DNA from: Vigna angularis
Taxonomy: Eukaryota > Streptophyta > Magnoliopsida > Fabales > Fabaceae
Direction: 5' to 3'
Length of the DNA: 64,000 nucleotides
Assembly: GCF_016808095.1 (NCBI RefSeq)
Contig: NC_068978.1
Coordinates: forward strand, 26,113,306-26,177,305
Part shown: positions 22,980-34,277 of the stretch, piece by piece
Layout of the letters: each line of letters begins with the position of its first letter
Position numbering within the stretch: the stretch's first letter is position 1
Translations under genes and position numbers: made by a program
Notes under the pieces: model-generated
Databases searched by the model: none
Told to the model about the DNA's origin: nothing
The model's input: only the letters and a program-made list of their open reading frames with translations

Positions 22980-24933
22980 CACTAGTAAAAAATTAATTTA
23001 TTACTGTGCACATTAGGCATAGGTTCACCAGAACCCGAAGCATAATATTGTGCGGTGACATTTTTGAAATTATATCGACAGTATAGGCCTCGGTTGCAAC
23101 AGAACCGCGATAGTATATGTCTTTCGGCCTCAGTTCTGAGGGGAACCGCGACCTATTGTCCCTACAAAATTCTGACATTCCCCCCAAGACAGTCCTGAAA
23201 TAAATTTGCAGGAGAATAGGCCTCGATTCTGAGGGGAACCGCGGCCTATTGTCCCTGCAAAATTCTGACATTCCTGCCAAGTCAGTCTTGAAATAAATTT
23301 GCAGGGGAATAGGCCTCGGTTCTGAGGGGAACCGCGGCCTATTGTCCCTGGAAAATTCTGACATTCCCGCTAAGTCAGTCCTGAAATAAATTTGTAGGGA
23401 AATAGGCCTCGGTTCTGAAGGAAACCGCGGCCTATTGTCCCTGGAAAATTCTGACATTCCCGCTAAGTCAGTCCTGAAATAAATTTGCAAGGGAATAGGC
23501 CTGGGTTCTGAGGGGAATTGTGACCTATTGTCCCTGCAAAATTTTGACATTCCCGCAAAGTCAGTCCTGAAATAAATTTGTAGGGGAATAGGCCTCGGTT
23601 TTGAGGGGAACCACGACCTATTGTACCTAGGGAACATGCCTCGGTTCTTAGGGGAACCGCGACCTATTCCCTGATCTGAACAAATTTTAAATATTTAAGA
23701 GAATAGGCCTCGGTTCGGCGAGGAACCGCGGCATAAAGGTTGAAAAAAAATTCAAAATTGTCATTTCAGATCAATTTTAAATTTTTTTTAGGAGAATAGG
23801 CCTCGGTTAAGTTGGGAACCGAGGTCGTATCCCCTCTATTACCGCGGTTTTCTAATGAACCGAAGTAGTAACATTTGATTAGGTTAAAAAAATATTACAG
23901 AGAGTGAACAGTTTCGTCTTCGTCGAACGCGAACAGTTCTTATTCTCCAGCGATTTCTCTCTACAACTTCTTCTTCTTCTACGCCGCCGCGATCTTTCTC
24001 CCTTCTTCCTTATGCCACTGTTGCACCACTTGTCACTATAGAAGGACTTCCTTTCTCATTTTTCTTCACCTACGTTTTTATCCGATCAAATTTGGCTTTG
24101 GTCGCTGGAGTTTTTTCGTTTTTTTTAGTTTTTGGGTTGGTTTGATACGTTTTTTTATTGATTCAGATTATCAAACTTACGTTTTGTTGTATTTTTTTGT
24201 AGGTATTATGTTTTTTATTTTAAATTTGTTCCGTTTCAGACCGCGAGTTGTTCCACCTTCTCCATTATTGTGTGTTTTTTCACGCTCCTAGGTTCGTATT
24301 ATTCTATTTATTAATTTTCATTTTGTTAATTTTTAATTTTTTGTAGGTTGAATATGAATAATTATGTATGATTGAATGTTTGAATTGATAATTTGAATGC
24401 TTATTAATTGTTTGATTATATGATTGTATTATTCTGTTTATTAATTTTCATTTTGTTAATTTTTAATTTTTTGTGTGTTGAATATGAATAATTATGTATG
24501 ATTAAATGTTTGAATTGATAATTTGAATGTTTATTAATTGTTTGATTGTATGATTGAATTGATTGTATGTTGAATTGATTGTATGTTGAATATATTGTAT
24601 AATTGTATGATTGTAATTTTGTAGCATAATTGTATGATTGTAAAAAAAAAACAGGGTTTTGACCACAATTCAAGCAGGAACCGCTGTCATATCCCCAGGT
24701 TATTACCTCGGTTGTGGTAAAACCGAGGTCAAAGGTTACACGAAAGTTTAAAAAAAACAGGGTTTTGGTCGCGGTTCAAGCAAGAATCGTTGTCATATCC
24801 CCAGGTTATTACCTCGGTTGGAACCACGGTGTAAAGTGTCAGACCTTTTTACCTCGCCTGTATATGCCGCGGTTCTAAAACCGAAGCATATATTCAAAAA
24901 CAACCGCTGTCGTTTCCCTTCGTTGCACTAGTG
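22980..24933. mobile_element. CACTA (En/Spm) non-autonomous DNA element, 1954 bp
   Basis: Begins CACTAGTAAAAAATT and ends TGCACTAGTG, so both ends present CACTAGT outward. The flanks are a TAT 3-bp duplication (22977-22979 and 24934-24936), the size typical of CACTA. Subterminal regions are crowded with CCTCGGTT/AACCGCGG motifs in both orientations on both sides, as expected for transposase-binding repeats. No transposase is encoded. The centre (23880-24300) resembles a host 5' UTR (CT-rich, then GCCGCCGCG), possibly captured. Confidence 0.88.
23100..23680. repeat. subterminal tandem repeats of the CACTA element
   Basis: Five to six copies of a unit of about 90-93 bp. Each contains AATAGGCCTCGGTTCTGAGG, GGAACCGCGGCCTATTGTCC, a GACATTCCCGC block and GTCAGTCCTGAAATAAATTT. 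Unit starts fall near 23120, 23213, 23304, 23395, 23486 and 23580. The unit length keeps the minus strand open for 214 codons, which is incidental. A second internal duplication of about 120 bp lies at 24295-24540. Confidence 0.85.
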
Positions 24934-25280
24934 TATTAACGTTCTTTCTTTAAAGATGGTGAGTGAAGTGAGACAATGGTTTATAAATTGCTTTTAATTT
25001 TATTTTTAAATAATGATATACCTTTAGATGTATCAAAATATTTCATATGACTATGGATGTATCAAAATATTTCATATGACTATATAAATATTAGCCTCAC
25101 TAAAATTCCAGTGATGAAATAAAATTTGATTGTTATGTAGTTGCTAGAGAAAAAAGAAAGAAAGAAAGAAAGTTAGTTGTAAAAAATACTTAAAAATGGA
25201 AATAAAATTTGTTTAGATTGAAAAAAAAAGATAAGTAAGGAGAAAGAAAATAAGATTAATATATGAGAAAAAAAATATAT

Positions 25281-26905
25281 TGTTAAGATAAGATCGTCTA
25301 GAGATTAGACGATTTAGTAACTCAAGTTTTAAAGTTTAACAAACAATATTAAATGAAATATCGTTTTGAAATAAATATTATTTTAAAAGAAAAGCGTCTT
25401 ATGAAAGGACGCGTCTTTCATAAAGAATCATCTAGAGATTAGACGATTTAGTAACTCAAGTTTTAAAGTTTAACAAAAATTATTAAATGAAATATCGTTT
25501 TGAAATAAATATTATTTTAAAAGAAAAATGTCTTATGAAAGGACGCGTCTTTCATAAAGAATCATCTCATAAACAAAGAATTATAGAATAATGCTTTCAA
25601 ACACATATTGTCTAAATGAACAATGTTTTACAAACAACACCTTACAAAAATAAGTGTATATCTCAATGCTCATAAAAACACTGAAGCTTAAAATATGTTT
25701 TATTCAAACAGTGTTATTCAAGCAAACGTTTTAGGAAATGTATCCTCTAAGGAAAAACTCGTTATGCGCTATAAATCCCAAATAGCTTTAAAGCATCCAA
25801 TGTTTTACACTGTCTGATAATTATATGTTGAATGCTTTGCTAAACGATGCATTTATTAATGAGTTGACAAATAATAGAATGTCTTGAACACGCAATACAA
25901 CATAACTTTTATCAACGTTCTAAACATTTAATGATATTATATGCATGTACGATAAAGTTATTTCAATGCTTGTATACCTTGTTTTTTATCTTCGTGCAAA
26001 TCATAAAAGTACAAAGACTTTATCAGAATCACTACACACAAGATAAAGATGTTCAGAAATATGAACAACATTTTGGGAATGTTTCCTTGAAGACTTTTAC
26101 TTTGACGAATGTTTTGATAAAAGCTATGACAAAACACTATACCTCTGCAAAGTAGACCTAAGTTTGACTTCTCACCTAAAAAGACTACCAACTCTACATG
26201 AAGTCAACACTTTTTGTCTAACATACATATCTCAATGAAAGTTATAAATAGTCAGAGGCATGAAGAGAAGACAAGAAAAATATAATAGAGAACTTTTGAA
26301 TGCTCATACAAGCTTGTTATTACTCTATCCATGTACCATCTAAAGGTAAATTTATAAGAGAAAGAACTTTGCATGTTCTCAGATTTCATTGTATTGATTT
26401 TATCCTCTGTTTAAGAGTTGTCAATCTATATATGCACTCATAACACTAATTGTGTTAGATATTCTAAAGAGAATTAAAACACTTGGTGTTTACCTTAGTT
26501 GAATTAAACAATCTAGATAATTGTCTAGGGTTGATACCATATGTGGTTAGAATAGTTGTATACAAAGAGTGGTTAAATTCGAACAAGTCGTGTTCACTAA
26601 GTGAACTAGGAGTGTTGCGAATACTCATTGTAAACTTGAAGAGGTAAAACGTGTGTAATATTCCTAAAGATTAGCCGAACCCTTTAAGAGTTCTTAAGGG
26701 AGAACTAGATGTAGCTCAAGATTGAGTGAACTAGTATAAAATTTATGTTATTGCTTTGCTTCTTGAAACGTTTTCCCACACACACCCTTTATAAAAACCA
26801 GTGTGTGAACATCTTTTTTGAAACATATCTCTTACAAATCTGTTAGATGTTGCTTTGCGGAAAAGTTTTAAAACACTATTTACTCCCTTTAATGTTTTCT
26901 TGTGA
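25281..26905 (+). repeat. SIRE-like Copia LTR (solo or end), forward
   Basis: Starts TGTTAAGATAAGATCGTC. It runs through text shared, reverse-complemented, with 52328-53520: AGTTCTTAAGGG, ACTAGATGTAGCTCAAGATT, TTAGATGTTGCTTTG and CTCCCTTTAATGTTTTC. The start is also shared with 60731. A length near 1.6 kb and the CTTAAGGGxxAACTAGATG region fit SIRE/Maximus LTRs of legumes. 25298-25563 contains a 134-bp tandem duplication. No coding region follows, so it is solo or isolated. The exact 3' end is uncertain. Confidence 0.7.
25298..25563. repeat. 134-bp tandem duplication inside the SIRE-like LTR
   Basis: Two copies start with CTAGAGATTAGACGATTTAG at 25298 and 25432. They end with GGACGCGTCTTTCATAAAGA and differ by only a few bases. 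A self-complementary GAAAGGACGCGTCTTTC lies in each copy. Confidence 0.85.
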
Positions 26906-27445
26906 TTTTAAGGAGGGTTGACATTGAAGAAAATAAAAAAATGAGGAGGAAATGATCGAATAAGGGTAAGACAATAATATAGAATCGATTCAATGAAATT
27001 GAAAATAAATTAAACTAAGTATTTTTAGATTCTAATCAAACCAAAATAGGTGTTCTATTTAATATAATTGTATTTTTACTTTTAATTAATAACTAATAAC
27101 CCAACAAATATAGATGAGTGCATATGTTAAAAATTGTTTTATTATTTTTTTATATTGTAATTCCAAAACATTAATATTTTTTAAAAGATGATAACAAATT
27201 TGCATTATACTTTTTTATTATAAGATTATGTAATTTATTTATAAATAAGAGAAAATTAAACCTATTTAAAATGGGTAAAATATATAAGAAATTCGAGATG
27301 AATTGTGTATTTAATTTAATTTATAATTTTTAAAAATTCATCATCTCATAAAAGTAGTTAAACAAAGTTTTAACTTCACACACGTCACATAAGATCAACA
27401 TCGTGTGAAGATAGCTAAAAACAATTTTAAGTTAAATGATATAGT
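26906..27445. other. no gene seen
   Basis: Very AT-rich sequence with no open frame of interest and no repeat boundary recognised. Confidence 0.4.
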
Positions 27446-28035
27446 TGTTAGGTACAAACAAAGTCGCACATCAAATAAAACAAGAGATGGACATGGGTAA
27501 GAAGCCTTTTGGAGTGGTACCAAAAGTAAATCCGTGAGGGTTTGACCAAAAGCGGACAATATCTTAACAGTGTGGAGATCTATGTGTGTATGTTGAACCT
27601 CCTTACAAATGGTATCAAAGTCCATGGTTTAGGTCTGGTGACTGGGCTTAGATGAGTATGTCCCTCCATTGTAAGGTGAAGCCTTGGCAGGTGGCCAGTG
27701 ATAGATAGCCAAATGAATCATGAGAGGTGGAGAACAAGAGATGCTCAGTGTGTGACCATGGATCGTTAAAGAGGGCAAAGAGATGGTCAGTGTTGACCAT
27801 GGTGTACTCGAGGACAAAAAGACTTTCGCTATAGAAGAGGTAGGAGAACCATAGTCCTTTGTTTGAAGGAGGATTATTAGGTACAAACAAAGTCCCACAT
27901 CAAATAAAACAAGAGATTGACATGAATTTATATACACATGAGATACCTCCATTGGTAAGAGGCCTTTTGGAGTGGTACCAAAAGCAAATCTGTGAAGGCT
28001 TGACCCAAAGTGGACAATATCTTAGCAGTCTGTCC
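27446..28035 (+). mobile_element. TRIM (short-LTR) retroelement, family B, nearly complete
   Basis: The 5' LTR begins TGTTAGGTACAAACAAAGTC at 27446 and ends CCTTACA at 27607. The primer site TGGTATCAAAG is at 27610-27620. A purine tract, GAAGGAGGAT, lies at 27865-27874. The 3' LTR starts at 27875 (TATTAGGTACAAAC; its G mutated to A) and stays alignable to about 28032. The 5' LTR lacks an internal stretch of about 35 bp present in the 3' LTR. The internal region is about 265 bp and has no retroviral coding. The 107-codon minus-strand frame across it is incidental. Confidence 0.8.
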
Positions 28036-28929
28036 CAAAGTAAGCATAGAGACACCTGAGGAAGGCATTAACAGGTAACACAATGAAGTTGATAATAAAA
28101 CATTAAATTGTATAAATTATAGAATCATGGTTATGGTTTAAAAGTATAAAGAAACAACTTCACTAATTTGTGAGTTCAATTCACTTACCCTTTCGAATTA
28201 AATTCTTCCAGATCGAAGAGGGTAGTGACATAATAACAAACCAACTAGCCAGTTGATCCCACTCACTTTGTTTTCTTCCATAGATAGAGATCCTACACAC
28301 AACAAGAAGCAAAAACTAACACTTCTAATATTCAATTAGAATTAATAAAATACAAAAAATTAATAATAGGGAACATATCTACATCAATTTCCATAAATTA
28401 GAAAAGGTGCCACAAATAGTGATAACCCAAAAATTAATTAAGAAAATCAATAGGTTAGTGATATAATGAAATTATTAAATAATAGGTGAAAGAAATTCTT
28501 TACTACTATTATAACATGCATAACTAAGTTTTTTTGTAATACATATAGGCATTTCAGTTTCTAAATTAAATTGCAATAAAAAGAACACACAAAATTTGTC
28601 AAAATTAAGCCAAACACTGGTCAAACATGATCTTCCTTAGAATTTTTGGAGTGACACAAGATATAACTGATATTGGGAATTCTAATTCTTGTACAATGAA
28701 TACATAAAATAAGATTAGAGCTTTGCGTACATGACGCACCCTTAATGGAATGCCACATGTAAAGTACTAAGGTGCAAAATTATATAAAATCATTCTCGTC
28801 AAATTTTTTTATAAAGTAACTTCATAGAAACAAAACCTCAATTGTTTCAAACGTCCATACATCACAACAATTCAAACCTTACATATTCTTTTAAAAGTCA
28901 AATGTTCAAAAATTAAAAGAACTTTAAAT
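28036..28929. other. no gene seen
   Basis: AT-rich sequence downstream of the TRIM; no domain, exon or repeat boundary recognised. Confidence 0.4.
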
Positions 28930-30130
28930 ATAAAATCCCAACAATAATTATTCCTCGTCTCTCTCATCACGCTACTCCAATCCTGCCTTATCTGCAACAC
29001 CATCTACTTCCGTACAAGTACGATCACTGCAGGTGGGACCACAACCCAACAAGAAAGGGTGAGTAACCAGAAAATATAATATAGCATACGCCACAAAAAT
29101 AATATCATCAAATGCAGACTATATCAATCATTACATCAATATACATCTTAGTATTTAACTCATAACTCAGATCGTACACACAAACCTATGTTGTTTCCTT
29201 AAACTTTGTCGTACAAACTTGTTTCACAAAACAAGACAATTCGATTTGTCTTCCATTGCAACTTCAAACCTATCTCCCCGACTCATCAAGGACTAACGAG
29301 TAAAAATACCGATACTACATGCACCGGTGAACTATACTCAGCACGAGCCGAAGCCATTGAGCAAGACATCCAACCCTTTCATTCCTCGCGTAGGAGGGAA
29401 GGGTGACACTCGAATCTTTGTCTCCACACGAGACCAAACTCCTTATTGTATCATGTAACACCCCTAGTGAGATGCCACAAGTATAATTTTTTTTTCTCAA
29501 CACCAATTGTATAAAACATTCTCTTTGTATATTCAAAACCTTTATTTCAATATATCACAGAAGAAAATACTATAAAAACATAAACGATGTTCTTATAAAA
29601 CGTGAACACTCAAAACACAACATTTATAGAAATCACCAATTCTAAAAATTAAAAAATTAAATACAAATATAGCAATTTCCCCGAGAAATTATTTTCCCTT
29701 CTCTCGTCGGGCTACTACAAACCAACTTCATCTGTAATACCATCTACTCTCCTACAAGTACGATTACTGCAGGTGGAAACCACAACCACAAACATGCAAG
29801 GGTGAGCAACCAGAAATATATTATATAACATAGTATAATCACATTAAACACAAACTATACCAAGCCATAACATCATATCTCGACATAGAAGATAATATCA
29901 TAGTCAAACCATTCATAAACAATGTTGTTTCCTTGCATTGTGTCGTCACAACTTGTTCTCAATAACAGTGTGATGCGAGTCATCTTCCATCGCAACTTCA
30001 GACCTATCTCCTGGACTCCTTAAGGACTAACGAGTAAACACACTAATACTACGCACGCCGATGAATTATACTCAGCACAATCCGAAGTCATTCATTGAGG
30101 CATCCAACCCTCTCATCTCCTTAACGTATC
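28930..30130. repeat. two diverged copies of a gypsy-LTR-like sequence
   Basis: The block from about 28950 to 29420 and the one from about 29695 to 30130 share order and text: CTCTCGTC..GCTACT, ACCATCTACT, TACAAGTACGATYACTGCAGG, GGGTGAGYAACCAGAAA, CATCGCAACTTCA.ACCTATCTCC and a GACTAACGAGTAAA block. A TGTAACACCCC start, common for Ty3/gypsy LTRs in plants, lies at 29454. Similarity is perhaps 75-80%, so the duplication is old. The ends are not resolved. Confidence 0.6.
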
Positions 30131-31069
30131 ACAATACGAGAAGATCACTCAATCGACAACATTACGAGAAAATACATAACATATATTTTCATCATAAAAC
30201 CATATATACATTCTCAAAAATATGTATTAACCAACCTAGTTCAAGTTTCTTAAACACAATACTAATAACTCTTTTTAATTAACCAATACCCAAAAGTAAG
30301 TTTTAACAAATAACCACAAGTGGACCCCCATGTGGGTCCACTAATATACACAATGCCACTCCACACGTAAACAACTCACATGAGCACCCCTAAGCCAATT
30401 CTACTTAGAACTCAACATCACTCTTGTTTTTCTTTAAAACCATGGGTCCCATAAAAAAGTAGGCACATTATTCTTAAAAAAACACTAACAGGCCTAATGT
30501 ACATACTTTTCTCTCTGCACCTTGAATTTGGGTACCCCGATCTAATTACATTATCATTTTTTTTTTCATTTTCTCTCAACATGGGACCCATATTACTCAT
30601 TCTTTTCGAAAACAAATGTTCTTACCTTTCTCTCTCGTAGCCACTAGTATGTAATCTCCTTTTCATACAATTATTCATCACGTTGTTCTTCATATAACTC
30701 AAAGGGCACACCACATTTCACACACAATTCCTCTCCCTCATGGTAACGCGAGACCTAAACTAAAATCTTCCATTCTTCCTTTTTCATGAACAAGCACTCC
30801 ATGAACACCCCCTAGTTCTTTCCATTTCATTCTCAAATAAAACACCAATTGCAACTCTCGACTTCTCTCCGTTTTCCACTCACCCCTACCCTTAATTCAT
30901 CTCCTCTCTCCCATTCTCTTCCAAGTTTACATGAGACATGCACTTGAAGACATCTAAATAACAACCCATTCCCAACCCCGTATACCTCTTTCTTCCTCTC
31001 CTAACTTAGGGTTTTGTATGTATATAGGCAAATTTAAGAAGAAATTACGGATCTAGGCAAAAAAATTTC
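30131..31069. other. no gene; CA/CT-rich LTR-like sequence
   Basis: No open frame with a domain. Composition (CA-rich then CT-rich, ending in TTAGGGTTTTGTATGTATATAGG) continues the LTR-like sequence to its left. Confidence 0.4.
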
Positions 31070-31370
31070 AAATTATGAAAGTAGGCAAGTCGTGAGGGGT
31101 TAGACGACTTCAAATGAAGAAGTTGTGCCTCCCTACACGACTTAACCCTACCACATTGACCAAGGGTGAAGTCATGAACCCAAAAACGATTACAACATGT
31201 TGAAGTCGTGCATGTGGGCACGACTTCACCTTGTATAAGCAAAAATGTCTCTAGTAATCGATTACAACCATGTCGTAATTGATTACCAAAGGATTATATG
31301 TGCAAAAAATCTTTGGTAATCGATTACGAGCATGATGTAATCGATTACCTCGTAATCGATTACTAGAGGA
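31070..31370. repeat. AAGTCGTG hairpins and TAATCGATTA palindrome cluster
   Basis: 31201-31228 is a perfect 11-bp inverted repeat with a 6-base loop (TGAAGTCGTGC / GCACGACTTCA). AGTCGT or ACGACT cores recur at about 31088, 31103, 31138 and 31203. Then come four exact TAATCGATTA palindromes (31255-31264, 31317-31326, 31338-31347, 31353-31362) and one TAATTGATTA variant (31276-31285). All the exact ones are flanked by G/C to make GTAATCGATTAC. Confidence 0.85.
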
Positions 31371-31559
31371 TTACTAGAGGACATATTATCTCCTTCACTG
31401 AACTCTAGCGGCCTCGTTCTCTGATCAACATATGAGTTTTTCCTACTCTGAGTTGCTCTCATCCTCTCTTGAATCAGCTTTACCTTCTTTGTATTTTATT
31501 GCAACAACTCAGGACCCACTACTACGACTTCACCATCTTAAAACCAACACAAAAGAGTC

Positions 31560-32250
31560 TGACATCTTCGCCCATACAATGCTTCAAACGACATCATTTC
31601 AATGCTAGAATGATAGCTATTGTACTATGTAAACTCCATCAACGGTAGGATTTCACTCCAACTTCCCAGATAATCCAAAACACAAACCCTCAACAAATCT
31701 TCCAATGACTGAATAATCCTTTCAGTCTGTCCGTCAGTTTAAGGGTGATATGCTGAACTCGTCCTCATCCTCGAACCCAAAGCCTCTTGCAACTTCTGCC
31801 AGAACCTCGAGGTAAACCTTGGATCTCGATCCGAGACAATGCTATTAAGTACACCATGTAACCTCACAATGTCCCAAATGTACAACTCTGCCAACTTTTC
31901 CATTAACATCTTCTGATTGATTGACAAAAAGTGTGTGTTCTTTGTTAGTCGATCAACTATCACCCAGATGGAATCCTAACCCCTCGATGATCTCGGTAAA
32001 TGAGTTACAAAGTCCATCGATATGTTGTCCCATTTCCACTAGGGAATATCCAACTGTTGTAACAATGCAACTGGCCTTTGGTGTTCTACCTTTGCCTTCT
32101 GACACACTAAGCAAGAAGCTACAAACTCAACCACGTCCTTCTTCATCCTGCTCTACAAAAAAGATTCCTTCAACTCCTTATACATATTAGTCATCAACGT
32201 AAACATCTGCACCCGCTTTCTGCTCAAAGCATCCTCCACAAAGCATCCTC
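31560..32250 (-). pseudogene. Ty3/gypsy integrase relic
   Basis: Minus-strand text runs from the zinc-binding end (CLVCQKAKVEHQRP near 32075-32120) into the catalytic core (MDFVTHLPRSSRG, then IVDRLTKNTHFLSINQKM) and continues to VSDRDPRFTSRFWQKLQEAL with the second catalytic Asp. An open piece spans 31739-31963. Stops occur on either side (for example at 31975 and near 32040). RT and RNase H are not adjacent, so this is a truncated, dead fragment. Confidence 0.8.
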
Positions 32251-32329
32251 CACAAGGTTTGCTTTTCTTGGATGGTATTGCAGTTCAAAATCATAGTCTC
32301 TCATTGGTGCCTCGTTGGAGTTTTGATTC

Positions 32330-32958
32330 ACCACAACAATGGCCTACAAAATGCAACCCACAAAGATAGGGTGAAGAGATATCCCATTTGCAAAATGGAA
32401 GAACGAGAGACTTACCGACAAAGAACCATGACAGATGATTGAAAAGGACCGAGGTTGCTCATAGGATGAGGCGCTGAAGGTAGTTGTGTGAAGGAGGCTC
32501 TGCTATGAATGAGTGAATGAGGCTTTATGGATGAGGAAACGAGGCACTAAAGTTAGCTTTGCTAAGAAGACTCTATGAATGGTTCTATGTGAATGAGGGA
32601 ACGTGGCTCTAAATGAAGGAACGAGGCTCTACGAGGGAATGTGGAGAAAAGGGAAACTTGGGAGGCTACCAGTGTGGAAACGAGAAGATAAGAGGGAAAC
32701 TTGCGAGAAAAGGAAAACTTACGAGAAAAGGAAAAACTAATTTTCCAAATCACTAATTAATTTTACTTAGGTGTTTACCAATAGACTTTATCTGTCAGTA
32801 ATGAGTCACATGTTTTACAGACAAATTTACTAGTAGATATATCTGCTGGTAACTTAACTTAATGAGTTCATTGATAAATTCGTCGATAATAAGTAATTAC
32901 CGACAAAATTAATTCTACCGTTAAATATCTGTCAGTATATTTAGTTATTCTTGTAATG
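32330..32958. mobile_element. CACTA-type right end, second family (fragment)
   Basis: The outer edge at 32942-32958 reads, on the minus strand, CATTACAAGAATAACTA, one base from the CACTACAAGAA terminus common in plant CACTA elements. Inward lie subterminal modules GACAGATA/TACCGACAAAATTAATT/GTCGATAATAAGTAATTACC in both orientations (32780-32935). 32460-32720 is a degenerate repeat of GAGGCTCT, AATGAGG and GAAACG. The left terminus and target duplication were not found. Confidence 0.6.
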
Positions 32959-34277
32959 TAAGTGTTATGCCTACCTTATTTTACAGACTAATTTTTGTGA
33001 TGTTGAGTTATTATAAATAAATTTTTAAGAGGACACGAGAGTTTAAATTCATTGAAACTATTGTGTTACCCTCTGTCAAACTCTTCTTAAATCAAATGAA
33101 GGTACATACTACATCTTACATATAATTAGAATAAATCATAATGCTTTATAAAGATGATAGCATCTTAAAAAAATAAACATTTTGTATACTTGTTTGTAAA
33201 GTATTTTATCAAAATATATTGAAATCTGTTAGAAATTACTCTAACACCTATAATAATAATTTATTAAAAGTATAATAATATATTTCTTCATTTAACAATT
33301 TCATTATACAACGTTTCATAATTTGAAAAAAAATAAAATAGTTAACAATTTTACATGAACAAAAACGAGTAGAAATATATAAACTAAATAGTAAGATTTT
33401 ATATTAAATTAAAACTCGGCCAAACAAAATTTTATATGAATTTCATGTTTGATTTAATTGACTTTCTAATAAAAAAATTCAATTAATTACAAACACTTAT
33501 AAACAAAAACCCATAATCAATTAAGGTGTTTTCCAATTTTATTTTTACTCATTTCCTTGCCTAAAACAATTAATCTAAGGATATTATGCAAAAACACACT
33601 GAAAAACCCTAGAGAGGTTGTTAAGATATTCTTCAAAAAAATGTCACTTGAGCTTGGTTTAGATTCAACCAAACAACATATTTTTACTTTCATCTCTTAC
33701 CTCTTTTTTTTCTTTTTACTTTCTCTTATTTTTCTTTGTTTCTTTCTTCTTTACCAAAATGAAAAATAAAATATAAACATTCTACAATGTACTAGAGTGG
33801 ATCCACAATATAACACATCACAACATAAATCACAAACCTAAAACACATACTTCAAAATAGATGGGGATGGTGAAGCCTTTTCTGTTATTCATCATTTCCC
33901 AAAGAGGAATCAAATCACCAAACATGCTAGGAATGATTACTTAGTGCAATAAGGAAACAAAGATTAAAATACCTTAACCATTTGCCATTTTCCAAAGACT
34001 GAACAACCTTTAATGATTACACCCTCTAAGCACTCATTCATATTTCATCTTTTCCTTTCTCTCTACCAAACAAAGATTCATTCCAAATTTCCCCTCCTTT
34101 TCTCTTCCTTGAAGCTTTGTCCTGCATTTTGTTTTCATCATTGTTCTTTAAATCAGGAAATGATTATGAATATGAATCAGTGCATTGAACAACTTGGACA
34201 CTATTTATGCACTGATTGATTTTCATAGTGTCTATTGTTAAGTAAAAGAGATAACAGGCATCGGTTTTCATGACTCC
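32959..34277. other. upstream flank of the receptor kinase gene
   Basis: AT-rich, no coding sequence. The part next to the gene (about 34000-34277) is CT-rich and probably holds promoter and 5' UTR; no single TATA box can be chosen with confidence. A 70-codon open stretch at 33557-33769 is low-complexity Phe/Leu text. Confidence 0.45.

Noticed and set aside
22993..23637. 214-codon minus-strand frame with repeating peptide
   Set aside because: It is the read-through of CACTA subterminal repeats, with no transposase or other domain.
27629..27952. 107-codon minus-strand frame
   Set aside because: It spans the internal region and 3' LTR of a TRIM, and there is no domain.
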